From Symbiodinium kawagutii (Eukaryota > Sar > Dinophyceae > Suessiales > Symbiodiniaceae), in assembly GCA_009767595.1 (NCBI GenBank), contig VSDK01018585.1, positions 10,848 through 74,847 on the forward strand: a stretch of 64,000 nt of DNA. The letters are read 5' to 3'. This document shows positions 38,501 to 45,795 of the stretch, piece after piece (position 1 is the stretch's first letter; each line of letters opens with the position of its first letter). Both the position numbers and the translations under genes were made by a program. Below the pieces are notes generated by a model. The model made no database searches and had not been told where the DNA came from. It was given only the letters and a program-made list of their open reading frames with translations.

Positions 38501-41500
38501 TGATATCAAGCACCCGTGACGGTTTCCCTACTATGATCGCAACTTGGTGGAGGTAGAGGTGCACTGATGGACAAACCCAAATAAGAATTGGTCGCTGTCG
38601 TGAACATGACATGGTTCATCGGTGGTCATTTGTTAAGATTTCTTGCCGGATTAATTTGCTTTAACGAAAAAAGGATGTACGTGTCCTGTTGTCCTTGGTT
38701 TATCAAAGAATTGATCGACATGAACTCCTGCCTGAGTTCTTGGCCTAAGATTGCATCACTTGTTGAAAGTGATGAAGTAAACCATATGTATCTATTTTTC
38801 GGAAGTCGGATTACACCACCAACAGTGCTTCACCACCTGCCAATCCATCAGTACGGAATGCTACCAACATTAACCAGCATTTTTTAACGAAGATGAACCA
38901 ACACCAATGACCTAACATTAGAAAACCACCAATGCTAAGCCCCCCACTGGACACAGCCCCTGTCAGCGCAGTGACCCCTGAGCATCATTGTATAGCGCCG
39001 ATGATCAGTGGCCAAAAATGCACCGAGCCGAGCCGCGATTCATGGTGCTTGGGTTCATCATGTGGCTATGGGTCAAAATTAACCAACCAGCAAATGGTGG
39101 TTCCTTAAAATAGGGGACCCCAAAAAATGGTTGGTTTATTTCTATAAATGACTAGTAATGGATGATTTAGGGGTACCCCCATTTTGAGAAACCATCAAAT
39201 GTGCCGCAGTTCACGTTCATGACGATGATATGGCTATAGGCTATGCGTCAATATTCGCCAACACCTCTCCATTCTCTTCGGTCGGCAGCGTGGATCCCCC
39301 ATTCAAGGGAAAGGGTCAAGAGTAACCAGCCAACAAATGCCTCACAACCCAACAAAGACCTGCGGCCGGTCCTTTCAGGAATTTGGAACAAGTGGAGTGC
39401 AGCGATTATAGGGTTTTGACCCACAGCCATATAACTGAACAACCATTTAACTGATAGATGGCCAAGTGATTTCGATTGTTGGATGTTTGACTGCTCCTTG
39501 ACTGATTGCTGGATATCATCTCAACTATTGAGATAAACAGGTTGGTGGTTTCGAGATGGTTTTTCTATTTTCATATTTGGAGATGATGACCACCAGGTTT
39601 TCGGGATTGGACAACTAACCGGCAACCAGTACAGGATAGAAGCTTGTTGCTAAGTTAAATGGTTCAAATAAGGGATGAGCGGTAGCAATATGATGGCTAG
39701 TGATTTTGAGACCCGCTCAATGATGGTTTGTCATGACATTTGGCTACTGCGAGTAATTAATTCATGTTTGTTGCAATTTAAACATTGCTACCGTGATTAA
39801 GGCATCGCTGTTGCGTGTGAGATTCCATGTCGTACCATCGTCACAGTGAGGCCTGAGTACCCTCGGGTAAGGTAGCCTGGTCGGGCTACAAATCAAAATG
39901 TGTCATAGGATGTCATAGGGAAACCAGCTGAATGCGTGATGGATTTTTTAGTTGAGATTAGGGACTAGTGACTAGCAAGGTGGATGTTCCCACTCAAAAG
40001 TTGTGAACCCAGAAACTTTGGCAGTTCCAAATTGCCTGTCTGAGATTTGAACAGGATGCCCTTGCGTACCCACCGTCTAGTATAGTTGCGTGTTGTCCCT
40101 ATATGTCCCTTTGTTGGCAATTTGCATTTTGTGCATTTTTCATTGTGGACTGCCATTTGCTGGTGATCTGATGAGTTGAGCTATGAAAAACCACCATCCT
40201 CTTTCATACAGAGGTGATTCAGATGGAGCAGGGTGTGCATCTTTCATTATGGTCATAATGATTCTGATTTTCCACATGGTTTCTGATTTTTAGAGATTTC
40301 AACCAGCGCTGCATCCCTGATTTTCCAGACTCGGCCTGCGCCCGCCAGGCGCTACGCTGAGTGGATTCCTGGCCTCTCTGAGCGTGTCGTTTCTCGGCAG
40401 CGCTGGCTGGTGGGTGCGCAGGGCATCCCGGGGCAACGGGGAAGCTACCCGAAGCTACCAGGGGTGGCCAGGTTGCCCAACTGGCGAAGCTGGAGAATCC
40501 GTTGGGTGATAGCAACCTCTGATTGATCATAGGTTCAATGATGATTGGCTAATCATGGTGGCCAGATTGCCCCATGGTTGGTTGTCAGGAATGGCTGCGT
40601 CATAGGCTGCTTGGTGGTTAATCACCCAGTGACTCAACTGGTCCATGACGGTTGATAGTTTTAAAAAATGCCGAATGATGGAGCTGATTGATTGTCAAAA
40701 AGCTGGCTTGCAAGGTGGTTGATAGTTGACAGAGTGCTAATCGACTGGCTAATGTTGGGTACTACTTGCCCTAGTTGGCCACTAGTTACTAGCCAGTGAA
40801 TGAATGGCTCATTAGCTGGTAGATGCTTGAAGTTCATGATTGATAAGGTGGCTGATGGCTGAATGGTTTATTGTGAAGATCGGTTTTTCAGAGTTGACGA
40901 ATAAATCCCACTTCATAGCGGTTGGTAGTTGATATGGCAGTGGGTCAAAACCCTGTACCCCAGGTTCCTCATCATAAACCAGTGTTTTCCTTATTATTGT
41001 TGGTGACTATCCCTCATTATTGGTTGGTTAATATTGACCCATGGCCCATAACCATATATGGTAGAAACCATCCGCTGAATAGCGAGCCCCTATGGCGCGG
41101 AGGTTTGGCTTAGCGGGCTTAGCATCTCCAGGGCGTTGGGGCGGTGCCGCCAAGGACCTTGAGCTTCCACACCTATTTGTTGTGCAGAAACTTGGTGGGT
41201 GCGGAAGGGGCCGATGTTTCTTGTTGCATGGGTAGCTCTTAGTGGATGCAAATGATTGCAAACACGCCTATATGATCATACATGTCTACATAGCATATCT
41301 GTATTTTCACGTATGCATGTACGTCATGCTTTGGAGCTTCTACATCGATAAAGCAGGGGCGCTCGAACAGGAGCATTTCAATGCCTTGGAAACCACCTTT
41401 TTCAGAGGTATCCGCGGTGGACAATCCTGGCTATCCGCCGCACAGCTTCTCCCGTAACGATTCGACGATGGTGAAGCCCAACTATCAGCCTTCGTCAATG

Positions 41501-43976
41501 GTGAATCCCAAGCATGACATCCCCTTGCAAAATGATGACCCCTGGTTAGGTAAAAGGGAAGGGTAGTACAGGTAAGTACGAAGTGTGGTAGAAACAACCA
41601 GCACAAAAAATGGCATATAAATCAACAAATCTCACTGCGAGGTGTCATTTTTTTTCTGTTGGGCCGAGATCGCCAATGTTTGGCCACAGCAAGGATTTTC
41701 CAGTCGAGCAGCCATTCCCCAAGTGACCCCTCCTGCCAGCCACTAAGGAAATATGACAATGGTGGAGTACTCCTTCCCAAAGAAGCATCACGTGTCGCAA
41801 CCTGGCTCAGACATGGCCAGATTTATGGGGTTTACCCCGGTGACCACCAAGGAAGGAGAGTTTTTTGGCAAGCCCATCATTCCAACAGTTGAGTTACACA
41901 TTCAATTTTGATTTCCATTTGCTAGAGCTTGATTGGCTGTGGACTTTTGGAAGCCCATCATTTGGGAGCACACCGTTCTTGTATGTCCTGGGGTGCCAGC
42001 TCCTTGCTCGAAAACGGGTTTCGATTAAAACCTGGATCTCCTTTTCTTCAACCGTCATTAAGCATTGATGAACTATCAAAAACCACCAACTATCATGCGC
42101 CAAGTGATTCATGTTCATTACCGATCAATAAGTCGCTATCAACCCGGATCAACCATGAATGAATCATTCTCAGCCAAACGTGAAGGATTGCTAAGCATGA
42201 ATAAACAACTTAATTATTCGAAATGAGTTCCATAATGATCAATAGTGGAAAGAGATTCAATTTGACCATATTCATCATCGTGATTTCATGATCCCCCATC
42301 ATGAACCATTGTTTTCCCTATGCTTGGTTAACTGCTTGACCCATAGCCAGATATTCACAACCAATCATTGACGATAACCATCAATGATTGGTTATGAATA
42401 TATTCATGGTCAATTGGCGTTATTCCTTTGTCCTTATTCATTTATGCTTATAATATATTCATATGTCGTTATTCATTAACGGTTGTAATCATATGTCCGT
42501 TATTCATAACCAATCATTGGCCACGAAACCCCCGCGCATTACCGGGGGATGCGATTTGTGATCTTCCCGGGGGCACCTTTCGATCAGGTACGATCTCGGG
42601 CTCCGGCGCAATGTCGCTCAGGCAGGGTGCATGGCAGGAAATTCGATGAGTTTATGGTGCTTGGTTAGGGATGGGTGCTTCGTTAAGGTTGGCGAATGAA
42701 CATTAATTACCAGCAATGACAGGGGCCAGGGATATAGAAACTGGAGTCAGATGGCATGCTTATGCATGGGCAATGTGATCTATAGACGTGACGTACCGAC
42801 AGAAAGAGCAGAACATGTTCAGTTGAAAATGTAGAGTTAGGTGGTCAACCAAACCTGCTTGCCTATCAATACGCAAGTCTTAGCTAGTTATAAGTTATTG
42901 CCAGTCATCATCAAGCAGAGCTTGCCATCTACACATCCGCACAATGCGCACATAGGCCAAGTAACCAAAGCTACTTAACCTAGCAACCATGGCTATTCAA
43001 CCCTATCAAGCCCATCAACCGCACTTAGTTAACTGCCCCATAATTGGCTGAATTAGCTGCAAGCTACCTGATAATTCATAGCTAACCTTCAATTAGCCAT
43101 ACTCGCCGCTTTTCCATAGTACCTTCACGGCATACTTCACCATAGCTATTTGCCCCTAAATTACCCTTGAAGAACTCACCATGATTGTGTAACCACCATT
43201 TTACCATACGTTACCCTTCAAAAACAATTGATTCACAACAAGTGTCTAGTTGCCATAGAAATTCGACCATTAACCATTTTAACGTAAACTGTGACAACCA
43301 CATTGGTCCCACCATCACACTGCTGGCAACGAGTTACTTAGTTCCAACTGCTGCTGCTTATAGTTATTCAACCATCCATTTGCCTTTATGATAGCTATGT
43401 CAGTTCATCCCAACTAGATTAGTGCTCGGCCCCATCAGTGAGTCCCAACTGCTGAACTGCGCTCAAGAAATTCAGCTGTGAATCACGATGATTAATTGCC
43501 CCATAATAGTCAGATGCCTAAAGTGATTCAAAAATAACAGTCATGATCAACCCATGCATAAGCATAACTGCCCCGTTAAACCTCTGGTGATGAACCTGTG
43601 GTTTTGATGGTGATGCCTAAGCACAATAGTCACAATCAACCATTATCACTAATCACTGTGAGTTTATGGCTCACCCGATCACAGTCTTCATGGGCTAAAG
43701 TCATGATCAACCATGATAGTTATTCAGTCCGAATCACCTCTAGTCCCCAACCATGAAGTTATTCAACCAGAAAAGTCCCATGATTATACTGCTGAACAGT
43801 TCCTCAAGCATCATGAGTCAACTGCCCCATAACCACAGGGAACTGTTCAACCAAAACCGCCACCAGAAGCACCACCAGAAGCAACACCTGCACAGGTCCT
43901 TGGTGACCGCTGGTGGCTTTGGCTGTCGCCTTTCCGGGGCCCCGATGGCACCGGTGTCGAGTGGGGCATCGAGCAG
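11925..43976 (+). CDS. DHHC-family S-acyltransferase, ten-exon model, N-terminus not found
   Basis: DHHC proteins are multi-pass membrane enzymes that attach palmitate to cysteines. Exons 11925-18084 encode the TDPG motif, the cysteine-rich domain with a DHWC tetrad and the start of TM3. Exons 40329-43976 encode TM4, FHTYL, a TTxE-like TMVEY, YDLGLRRN and the C-terminal LGDRWWLWLSP motif. The two sets do not overlap, complete each other and keep phase across 18084/40329 (CG + A). The exons total ~209 codons; TM1 and TM2 would lie before 11925. The pirin gene sits inside the 22 kb intron. Two partial genes or an assembly join remain possible. In-frame TGA at 44022-44024 follows if the last exon is not spliced. 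Confidence 0.6.
12030..12770. repeat. TG-rich degenerate repeat array downstream of the first DHHC exon
   Basis: From about 12030 the polarity reverses: TGGTTGAT, GGTGGCTAA, TTGATGG and similar words dominate the + strand. They are the complements of the upstream array. It occupies the 5' part of the inferred intron 11996-13344. Confidence 0.8.
13345..13422 (+). CDS. DHHC exon b: linker before the cysteine-rich domain (tentative)
   Basis: Acceptor TTGCAG, then an open frame (GTEEAEANELALVAGRPGW) with a GT donor at 13423. It is supported by GC content, by phase with its neighbours, and by TG-rich repeats that begin right after it. It has no family motif of its own. If joined directly to the next exon, the first two Cys of the domain are absent. 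Confidence 0.4.
15145..15206 (+). CDS. DHHC exon c: cysteine-rich domain, first half
   Basis: It reads EGKFKPQRAHWCKHMGRYVL, matching KP-x-R-x2-HC-x2-C-x2-C-V in spacing but with Trp, Met and Tyr at three zinc-ligand positions. Acceptor CCCAG|GAAG; a second option at 15149 would supply a Cys in place of EG. The best donor is GA (GACGGG) at 15207, a type known in dinoflagellates. GT alternatives break the frame. Confidence 0.75.
15685..15782. repeat. MITE-like element, family A
   Basis: Ends are CTGGCTGGTGG and CCACCAACCAG, length 98 bp. TCAT occurs directly before and directly after, a candidate 4 bp duplication. It lies in the inferred DHHC intron 15207-16111. Confidence 0.8.
15956..16070. 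repeat. MITE-like element, family C
   Basis: Ends ACTCTGGTAAACTAA and TTAGTTTACCAGAGGGT. The interior is the reverse complement of the copy at 49169 (GAAAATCACCAT, GGATTTTCCAGCCAGC). It ends 41 bp before the inferred DHWC micro-exon at 16112. Confidence 0.8.
16112..16143 (+). CDS. DHHC exon d: 32 bp micro-exon with DHWC tetrad
   Basis: Acceptor ATCAG|G, then MDHWCTFMAN, a GC donor at 16144. The reference pattern is MDHHCPFxxNC. Phase fits on both sides (AG+G, G+GA). The exon start overlaps an 11 bp inverted repeat (CCAGTGATCCA / TGGATCACTGG), so a chance origin of part of the match must be considered. Confidence 0.65.
16331..16368 (+). repeat. PLDAxAKK-type motif copy, diverged
   Basis: AGGGCAAAGCCTTCGGAAGC followed by CCTGGCC and an A-run. 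Confidence 0.5.
17008..17121. repeat. MITE-like element, family D
   Basis: Inverted ends TTAACCCTGGATTGATAAAC and GTTTATAAATCCAGGGTTAA. The interior has CCCCCGATTAATAGGGG and GGTACCCCCAATTAG. Confidence 0.8.
18000..18084 (+). CDS. DHHC exon e: TM3
   Basis: Acceptor CCCCGAG|GA, then GIGYKNHKFFYLFLLYGAMA, the strongest DHHC-type string in the window (compare NCVGxxNHKFFxLFLLY). The Cys that normally precedes VG is Gly. GT donors occur at 18065, 18077 and 18085; the last keeps phase with the exon at 40329. Confidence 0.85.
19988..20077 (+). CDS. Candidate exon, unassigned
   Basis: Acceptor GCTCAG, then an open basic frame (PRMLKIPRRAPSFRAMLSF) with a GC donor at 20078. A GC-rich island, CA-rich repeats upstream. 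It lies in the interval between the DHHC halves and before the pirin start; no family is recognised. Confidence 0.35.
20481..20540 (+). repeat. GA microsatellite followed by a PDALAKK motif
   Basis: (GA)n at 20481-20506, then CCGGATGCCCTGGCCAAGAA and a possible GTAATG donor. Here the final A-run is interrupted (AAGAAG), so this may be an exon-like source copy. Confidence 0.5.
20700..20735 (+). repeat. PLDAPAKK-type motif copy
   Basis: TGGAGGGCAAACCCTTGGAC then GCCCCGGC and an A-run; reads EGKPLDAPAKK. Confidence 0.6.
21017..21114. repeat. MITE-like element, family A
   Basis: Left end CTGGTTGGTGGTTTTAAA, right end TTGAAACCACCGACCAG, 98 bp. It abuts a family B element that starts at 21116. 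Confidence 0.8.
21116..21213. repeat. MITE-like element, family B
   Basis: It begins AGCTATGGGTCAA and ends TTTTGACTCACTGCCA. It has the family interior words GGGAACCAG and GGTACAGGG. Confidence 0.7.
21993..22097 (+). CDS. Candidate exon, unassigned
   Basis: Open frame in a GC-rich island after ACTTAG: NPKRKLRRSKGAPGTIRVVD then ERTGVLRW. Several donors are possible. It could be a 5' exon of the pirin gene or belong elsewhere. Confidence 0.35.
22712..22816. repeat. MITE-like element, family C, diverged copy
   Basis: Ends GTTTGGTAAACTAA and TTGGTTTACCAGAGGGT, with a GGAAACCATGAT interior. Confidence 0.65.
22915..23013. repeat. MITE-like element, family A, diverged copy
   Basis: It shares the internal ATTAACAAATGGTTGGTTGA core and weak ends (CTTGTTGGTG, GTTCAACCAG), length ~99 bp. 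Confidence 0.6.
23280..23363 (+). CDS. Pirin exon 1 with probable start ATG
   Basis: CCCCAG|G opens the exon and could be a cis or a spliced-leader acceptor. It contains MFGNSANPSQGSAEAKN (ATG 23311). GT donor at 23364; the leftover TG plus G of exon 2 makes Trp. The exon has no pirin motif, so it is tied to the gene only by phase, position and coding quality. Confidence 0.6.
23311..36367 (+). CDS. Pirin/YhhW-type (quercetinase-like) cupin protein, ten exons
   Basis: Ten short exons join without a phase conflict into a 265-residue protein from ATG 23311 to TGA 36365-36367. The N-terminal cupin has WLKSRFHFNFAEH, FGVLRVMNDDIV, GFGTHPHRDMEI, LTHKDSMG and LRHSEHN. The metal-binding His-x-His (HPH) and His-x-Glu (HSE) of pirins are both present. 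Then WVLPRR, HGSHTCSEDERRNRW, NVYISEL, RQAYLLCVEG, HDAAELKG and AFLLIFEMP follow in family order. Length fits the family. All acceptors read AG|G except exon 7 (AG|C). Pirins bind iron and act as quercetin dioxygenases or transcription cofactors; the role here is not known. The gene may be nested in a DHHC intron. Confidence 0.9.
23643..23761. repeat. MITE-like element, family B
   Basis: Ends are TGGCTATGGGTCAA and TTTTGACCCACAGCCA, an imperfect inverted repeat. The interior has AACCAACCAACTAATGGGGG and GGTACGGGG. It lies in the pirin intron 23364-24528. Confidence 0.8.
23868..23944. repeat. MITE-like element, family E, compact copy
   Basis: Inverted ends GGTGTTTCTCAAAATAGG and CCTATTTTGAGACACC. 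The 77 bp unit is followed directly by a TCTA/TCCA microsatellite. Confidence 0.8.
23951..24090 (+). repeat. TCTA/TCCA tetranucleotide microsatellite
   Basis: Interrupted CTATCTAT and CCATCAAT runs directly after the family E element at 23868-23944. Confidence 0.9.
24449..24508 (+). repeat. 12 bp tandem repeat next to pirin exon 2
   Basis: Unit ACCCCATTGGGA, about five copies with decay at the right end. It lies 21 bp before the exon, in the position of the intron's polypyrimidine tract, but is not pyrimidine-rich. Confidence 0.85.
24529..24650 (+). CDS. Pirin exon 2
   Basis: ACTGAG|G, then NVNWLKSRFHFNFAEH and FGVLRVMNDDIVQPRRGFG, a near-consensus pirin/YhhW block. GT donor at 24651. A 12 bp tandem repeat lies just upstream (24449-24508). 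Confidence 0.95.
25535..25599 (+). CDS. Pirin exon 3 with HPH metal site
   Basis: GCTGAG|GT, then THPHRDMEIMTFIINGHLTH. It carries two metal-ligand His. GT donor at 25600. CA-rich repeats run to within 20 bp of it. Confidence 0.95.
26707..26750 (+). CDS. Pirin exon 4, 44 bp
   Basis: GGACAG|GAC, then DSMGTEETLGRGGV, matching the DSMGxxxxxxxGxVQ turn of pirins. GT donor at 26751, leaving CA to be completed to Gln. Confidence 0.93.
27110..27225. repeat. MITE-like element, family B
   Basis: Ends TGGCCATGGGTCAA and TTTTGACCCACTGCCA. The interior matches the copies at 60363 and 23643. It lies in the pirin intron 26751-27559. Confidence 0.8.
27560..27670 (+). CDS. Pirin exon 5 with HSE metal site
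   Basis: AGCGGAG|G, then FMTAGKGLRHSEHNLHDEPA and FVQCWVLPRRRHATQ. The family pattern is MTAGxGxRHSExN...WxLPRR. GT donor at 27671. Confidence 0.95.
28200..28930. repeat. CA-rich repeat array (3' part of pirin intron 5)
   Basis: Dense AACCACCA, ACCATTAG and CAACCA words on the + strand right up to exon 28953. Confidence 0.8.
28953..29055 (+). CDS. Pirin exon 6
   Basis: TTCCAG|G, then RGFDHGSHTCSEDERRNRW and ALVASD. GT donor at 29056 (phase 0). The exon sits at a sharp switch from CA-rich to TG-rich repeats. Confidence 0.9.
29085..29420. repeat. TG-rich repeat array (5' part of pirin intron 6)
   Basis: Dense TGGTTAATGATGG units begin within 30 bp of exon 28953-29055. They are the complement of the array before the exon. 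Confidence 0.85.
31136..31249 (+). CDS. Pirin exon 7, start uncertain
   Basis: TQHIARGNVYISELMPSQ matches the QDxxxYxSEL region of the second cupin. Acceptors at 31135 (phase-consistent), 31140 and 31172 are all possible. GT donor at 31250 fits exon 8. The exon is less GC-rich than the others. Confidence 0.65.
32030..32215. repeat. CAA/ACC-rich low-complexity tract
   Basis: CAACAACCAC passing into ACCACCACC. It yields long minus-strand Cys/Val-rich and Gly-rich frames that are not genes. It forms the 3' end of pirin intron 7. Confidence 0.85.
32258..32326 (+). CDS. Pirin exon 8
   Basis: CCAAG|G, then EEDRQAYLLCVEGSVQMAER. RQAYLLCVEG is near-consensus for the second cupin. GC donor at 32327 gives exact phase to exon 9. 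CAA/ACC-rich sequence precedes it. Confidence 0.92.
32350..35270. other. Pirin intron 8: AT-rich element and ATCCCC-type repeat words
   Basis: The parts outside the inserted element (32350-32868, 34832-35270) are rich in TATCCCC and ATAGTTAT words, unlike the CCATCA words elsewhere. No coding signal. The element itself is described separately. Confidence 0.6.
32869..34831. mobile_element. AT-rich ~1.96 kb element with 19 bp terminal inverted repeats
   Basis: The left end is GGGGACTGTGGGAGTGCAC (32869-32887) and the right end is GTGCACTCCCACGGTCCCC (34813-34831), 18 of 19 matching as an inverted repeat. The interior is far richer in A and T than the flanks and has no convincing ORF. Near the right end an A-rich tract (about 34495-34605) faces a T-rich GGTTTTTTGG tract (about 34645-34760) that could fold back on it. 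I see no clear target-site duplication. Likely a non-autonomous DNA transposon. Confidence 0.65.
35311..35364 (+). CDS. Pirin exon 9
   Basis: GGCCAG|GTC, then VHELHQHDAAELKGALD; HDAAExxG is a pirin C-terminal motif. Either a GT donor after GAC (35362) or a GC donor after GTG (35365) keeps phase 0. Confidence 0.9.
36305..36367 (+). CDS. Pirin exon 10 with stop codon
   Basis: AGCGAG|G, then ANGAFLLIFEMPKTSDRRLM and TGA. AxxLLIxEMP is the usual pirin C-terminus, so the protein ends as expected. The larger minus-strand ORF over this exon is judged to be a shadow. Confidence 0.88.
   Translation, partial: ANGAFLLIFEMPKTSDRRLM
36684..36712 (+). repeat. PDALAQK-type motif copy
   Basis: CCCGGATGCCCTGGCAC then an A-run. 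Confidence 0.55.
37730..37905 (+). CDS. Candidate exon island, unassigned
   Basis: A GC-rich island with CA-type words before it and TG-type words after it, a GT at 37909, and more than one open + frame. The frame cannot be chosen with confidence. Confidence 0.25.
39098..39193. repeat. MITE-like element, family E, inserted in a family B sequence
   Basis: Ends TGGTTCCTTAAAATAGGGG and CCATTTTGAGAAACCA. The left flank starts a family B element (TGGCTATGGGTCAA at 39063) whose right-type end (TTTTGACCCACAGCCA) is seen only near 39427, which suggests nested insertions over 39063-39427. Confidence 0.7.
40329..40401 (+). CDS. DHHC exon f: TM4 (tentative frame)
   Basis: In this frame the island encodes a hydrophobic LSGFLASLSVSFLGS. 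Phase fits the exons at 18000-18084 and 41132. A second frame of the same island (RRYAEWIPGLSERVV onward, to about 40510) is also protein-like and would be a different exon, so this is the weakest link between the two DHHC halves. Confidence 0.4.
40935..41047. repeat. MITE-like element, family B, reverse orientation
   Basis: It starts TGGCAGTGGGTCAAAACCC and ends TTGACCCATGGCCCA, the reverse complement of the layout in the other copies. It lies in the DHHC intron 40402-41131, just before the exon at 41132. Confidence 0.8.
41132..41198 (+). CDS. DHHC exon g: end of TM4, FHTYLL
   Basis: Acceptor CTCCAG|GG, then a frame ending TLSFHTYLLCRNLV. DHHC proteins have an FHxYL motif at the cytosolic end of TM4, just before TTxE. 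Donor GTGCGG at 41199 (or GTGGGT at 41195). Confidence 0.75.
41748..41793 (+). CDS. DHHC exon h: TTxE-like motif
   Basis: Acceptor CTAAG|GA, then NMTMVEYSFPKKHH with TMVEY at the place of TTIEY. Donor GTCGCA at 41794 keeps phase with exon i. The frame stays open to 41890, so a longer exon is possible. Confidence 0.55.
42588..42621 (+). CDS. DHHC exon i: 34 bp micro-exon YDLGLRRN
   Basis: Acceptor CGATCAG|G, then YDLGLRRNVAQ, a GC donor (GCAGGG) at 42622. In DHHC proteins a YDxGxxxN motif directly precedes the VFG motif, which is what the next exon begins with (VLGDRWW). Phase is exact. Confidence 0.8.
42650..43600. other. DHHC intron with no further recognised feature
   Basis: Mixed CCATAG and CAACCA words, becoming CA-rich toward the exon at 43896. 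I see no gene in it. Confidence 0.5.
43896..43976 (+). CDS. DHHC exon j: C-terminal LGDRWWLWLSP motif
   Basis: Acceptor CACAG|GTC, then VLGDRWWLWLSPFRGPDGTG; the family pattern is VFGxxxxxWLLPxxxxxGDG. GT donor at 43977, or read-through to TGA at 44022-44024. Confidence 0.8.
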
Positions 43977-44519
43977 GTGGGGGTGGACGGTGGGCCGGGG
44001 AACCAGGGGGACGAAGCGGGTTGAGGATGGCTCGCGGTGGTGAAGGATGGTGTTTTAAGCTGGTCTCGAATGGTTACTACTCATTTTTGATGGTTAACAA
44101 ATGGAATTTTGACTGTCATCAATCATCACGGTCGAGTAGTACCCCAAGCTTGCCAAAAATGCTGGTAGGTACTGATAAGTATGAATTCACCATGAGATCA
44201 CATTTGTCACCCAATACTGACCATCACTAATCAGTGTACCAACCATTTGCAAACCCCTGGTTGACCAGCACATACCAGCGCAAAATATTGGTCAAGCATT
44301 TTCAATCATGAGAATAGACATCAACAACCGGGCCATGAGACTCTGTTTGACCTTTGTGGCTCGTTAAGTAACGTTTGGTGCACACACGGCAATGAACGCA
44401 GTTTTCGCGTCTTTTACTGCTGTGGGGCAAACGACAAGAAAACCTGTCACGATTGACTTCATGTCTTAGCCATTCATGAACCATTAACCAACGAACAAAG
44501 ACCGGTTCAAGCACCAAGT

Positions 44520-44721
44520 GCGGTTCAGACACTACGGTTCAGACACGACGGTTCAGACACCACGGTTCAGACACTTGCTCTGGTTCAAGCACCACGGTTC
44601 AGACACCAACCTGTCCGGTTCAGGCACCACGGTTCAGGCACCAACCCCTCCGGTTCAGGCACCACGGTTCAGGCACCAACCCCTCCGGTTCAGGCACCAC
44701 GGTTCAGGCACCGACTTGTCC
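44520..44721 (+). repeat. Minisatellite, GGTTCAGRCACCA units, cut by the gap
   Basis: Units of 14-15 bp (GGTTCAGACACCAC), becoming a 35 bp compound unit (GGTTCAGGCACCAC plus GGTTCAGGCACCAACCCC) before the Ns. The array probably continues into the gap. Confidence 0.9.
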
Positions 44722-45466
44722 NNNNNNNNNNNNNNNNNNNNNNNNNNNNNNNNNNNNNNNNNNNNNNNNNNNNNNNNNNNNNNNNNNNNNNNNNNNNNNN
44801 NNNNNNNNNNNNNNNNNNNNNNNNNNNNNNNNNNNNNNNNNNNNNNNNNNNNNNNNNNNNNNNNNNNNNNNNNNNNNNNNNNNNNNNNNNNNNNNNNNNN
44901 NNNNNNNNNNNNNNNNNNNNNNNNNNNNNNNNNNNNNNNNNNNNNNNNNNNNNNNNNNNNNNNNNNNNNNNNNNNNNNNNNNNNNNNNNNNNNNNNNNNN
45001 NNNNNNNNNNNNNNNNNNNNNNNNNNNNNNNNNNNNNNNNNNNNNNNNNNNNNNNNNNNNNNNNNNNNNNNNNNNNNNNNNNNNNNNNNNNNNNNNNNNN
45101 NNNNNNNNNNNNNNNNNNNNNNNNNNNNNNNNNNNNNNNNNNNNNNNNNNNNNNNNNNNNNNNNNNNNNNNNNNNNNNNNNNNNNNNNNNNNNNNNNNNN
45201 NNNNNNNNNNNNNNNNNNNNNNNNNNNNNNNNNNNNNNNNNNNNNNNNNNNNNNNNNNNNNNNNNNNNNNNNNNNNNNNNNNNNNNNNNNNNNNNNNNNN
45301 NNNNNNNNNNNNNNNNNNNNNNNNNNNNNNNNNNNNNNNNNNNNNNNNNNNNNNNNNNNNNNNNNNNNNNNNNNNNNNNNNNNNNNNNNNNNNNNNNNNN
45401 NNNNNNNNNNNNNNNNNNNNNNNNNNNNNNNNNNNNNNNNNNNNNNNNNNNNNNNNNNNNNNNNNN
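44722..45466. other. Assembly gap, 745 N
   Basis: A run of N between two different minisatellites, so its true length is unknown. Frames that run through it are meaningless. Confidence 1.
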
Positions 45467-45537
45467 GGGGGAAGTCGGGTTGGGGGTGGGGGGGAAGGTT
45501 CGGGTGGGGTGGTCTTACAGAAGGTCTGATTGTGTGA

Positions 45538-45795
45538 GAGAAGTTGTCATCGTTCAAGAGAAGTTGTCATCGTTCCAGAGAAGTTGTCATCGTTCCAGAG
45601 AAGTTGTCATCGTCCCAGAGAAGTTGTCATCATTCCAGACAAGTTGTTTTCGTTTTAGAGAAGTTGTCATCATTCCAGAGAAGTTGTCATCATTCCAGAG
45701 AAGTTGTATTCGTTTTAAAGAAGTTGTCATCATTCCAGAGAAGTTGTATTCGTTTTAGAGAAGTTGTCATCGTCCCAGAGAAGTTGTCATCGAAG
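45538..45795 (+). repeat. Minisatellite with 20 bp unit AGAAGTTGTCATCGTTCCAG
   Basis: About thirteen head-to-tail units with small variants. A ~45 bp flank (GGAAGGTTCGGGTGGGGTGG and CTTACAGAAGGTCTGATTGT) occurs on both sides (45491-45535 and 45838-45882), so the array has been duplicated as a block. Two more units follow at 45883-45912. Confidence 0.92.

Noticed and set aside
38940-39050. EHHC string suggesting a second DHHC domain
   Set aside because: Surrounding residues do not match the cysteine-rich domain spacing and there is no supporting exon structure.
40219-40530. 103-codon minus-strand ORF
   Set aside because: It covers a GC-rich island with better + strand frames; no motif.
44518-45557. 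300-339 codon ORFs on both strands
   Set aside because: They run through the N gap and minisatellites; the frames are artefacts.
45538-45795. Possible CRISPR array (20 bp repeat)
   Set aside because: The units are head to tail with no unique spacers, and the context is eukaryotic; it is a minisatellite.
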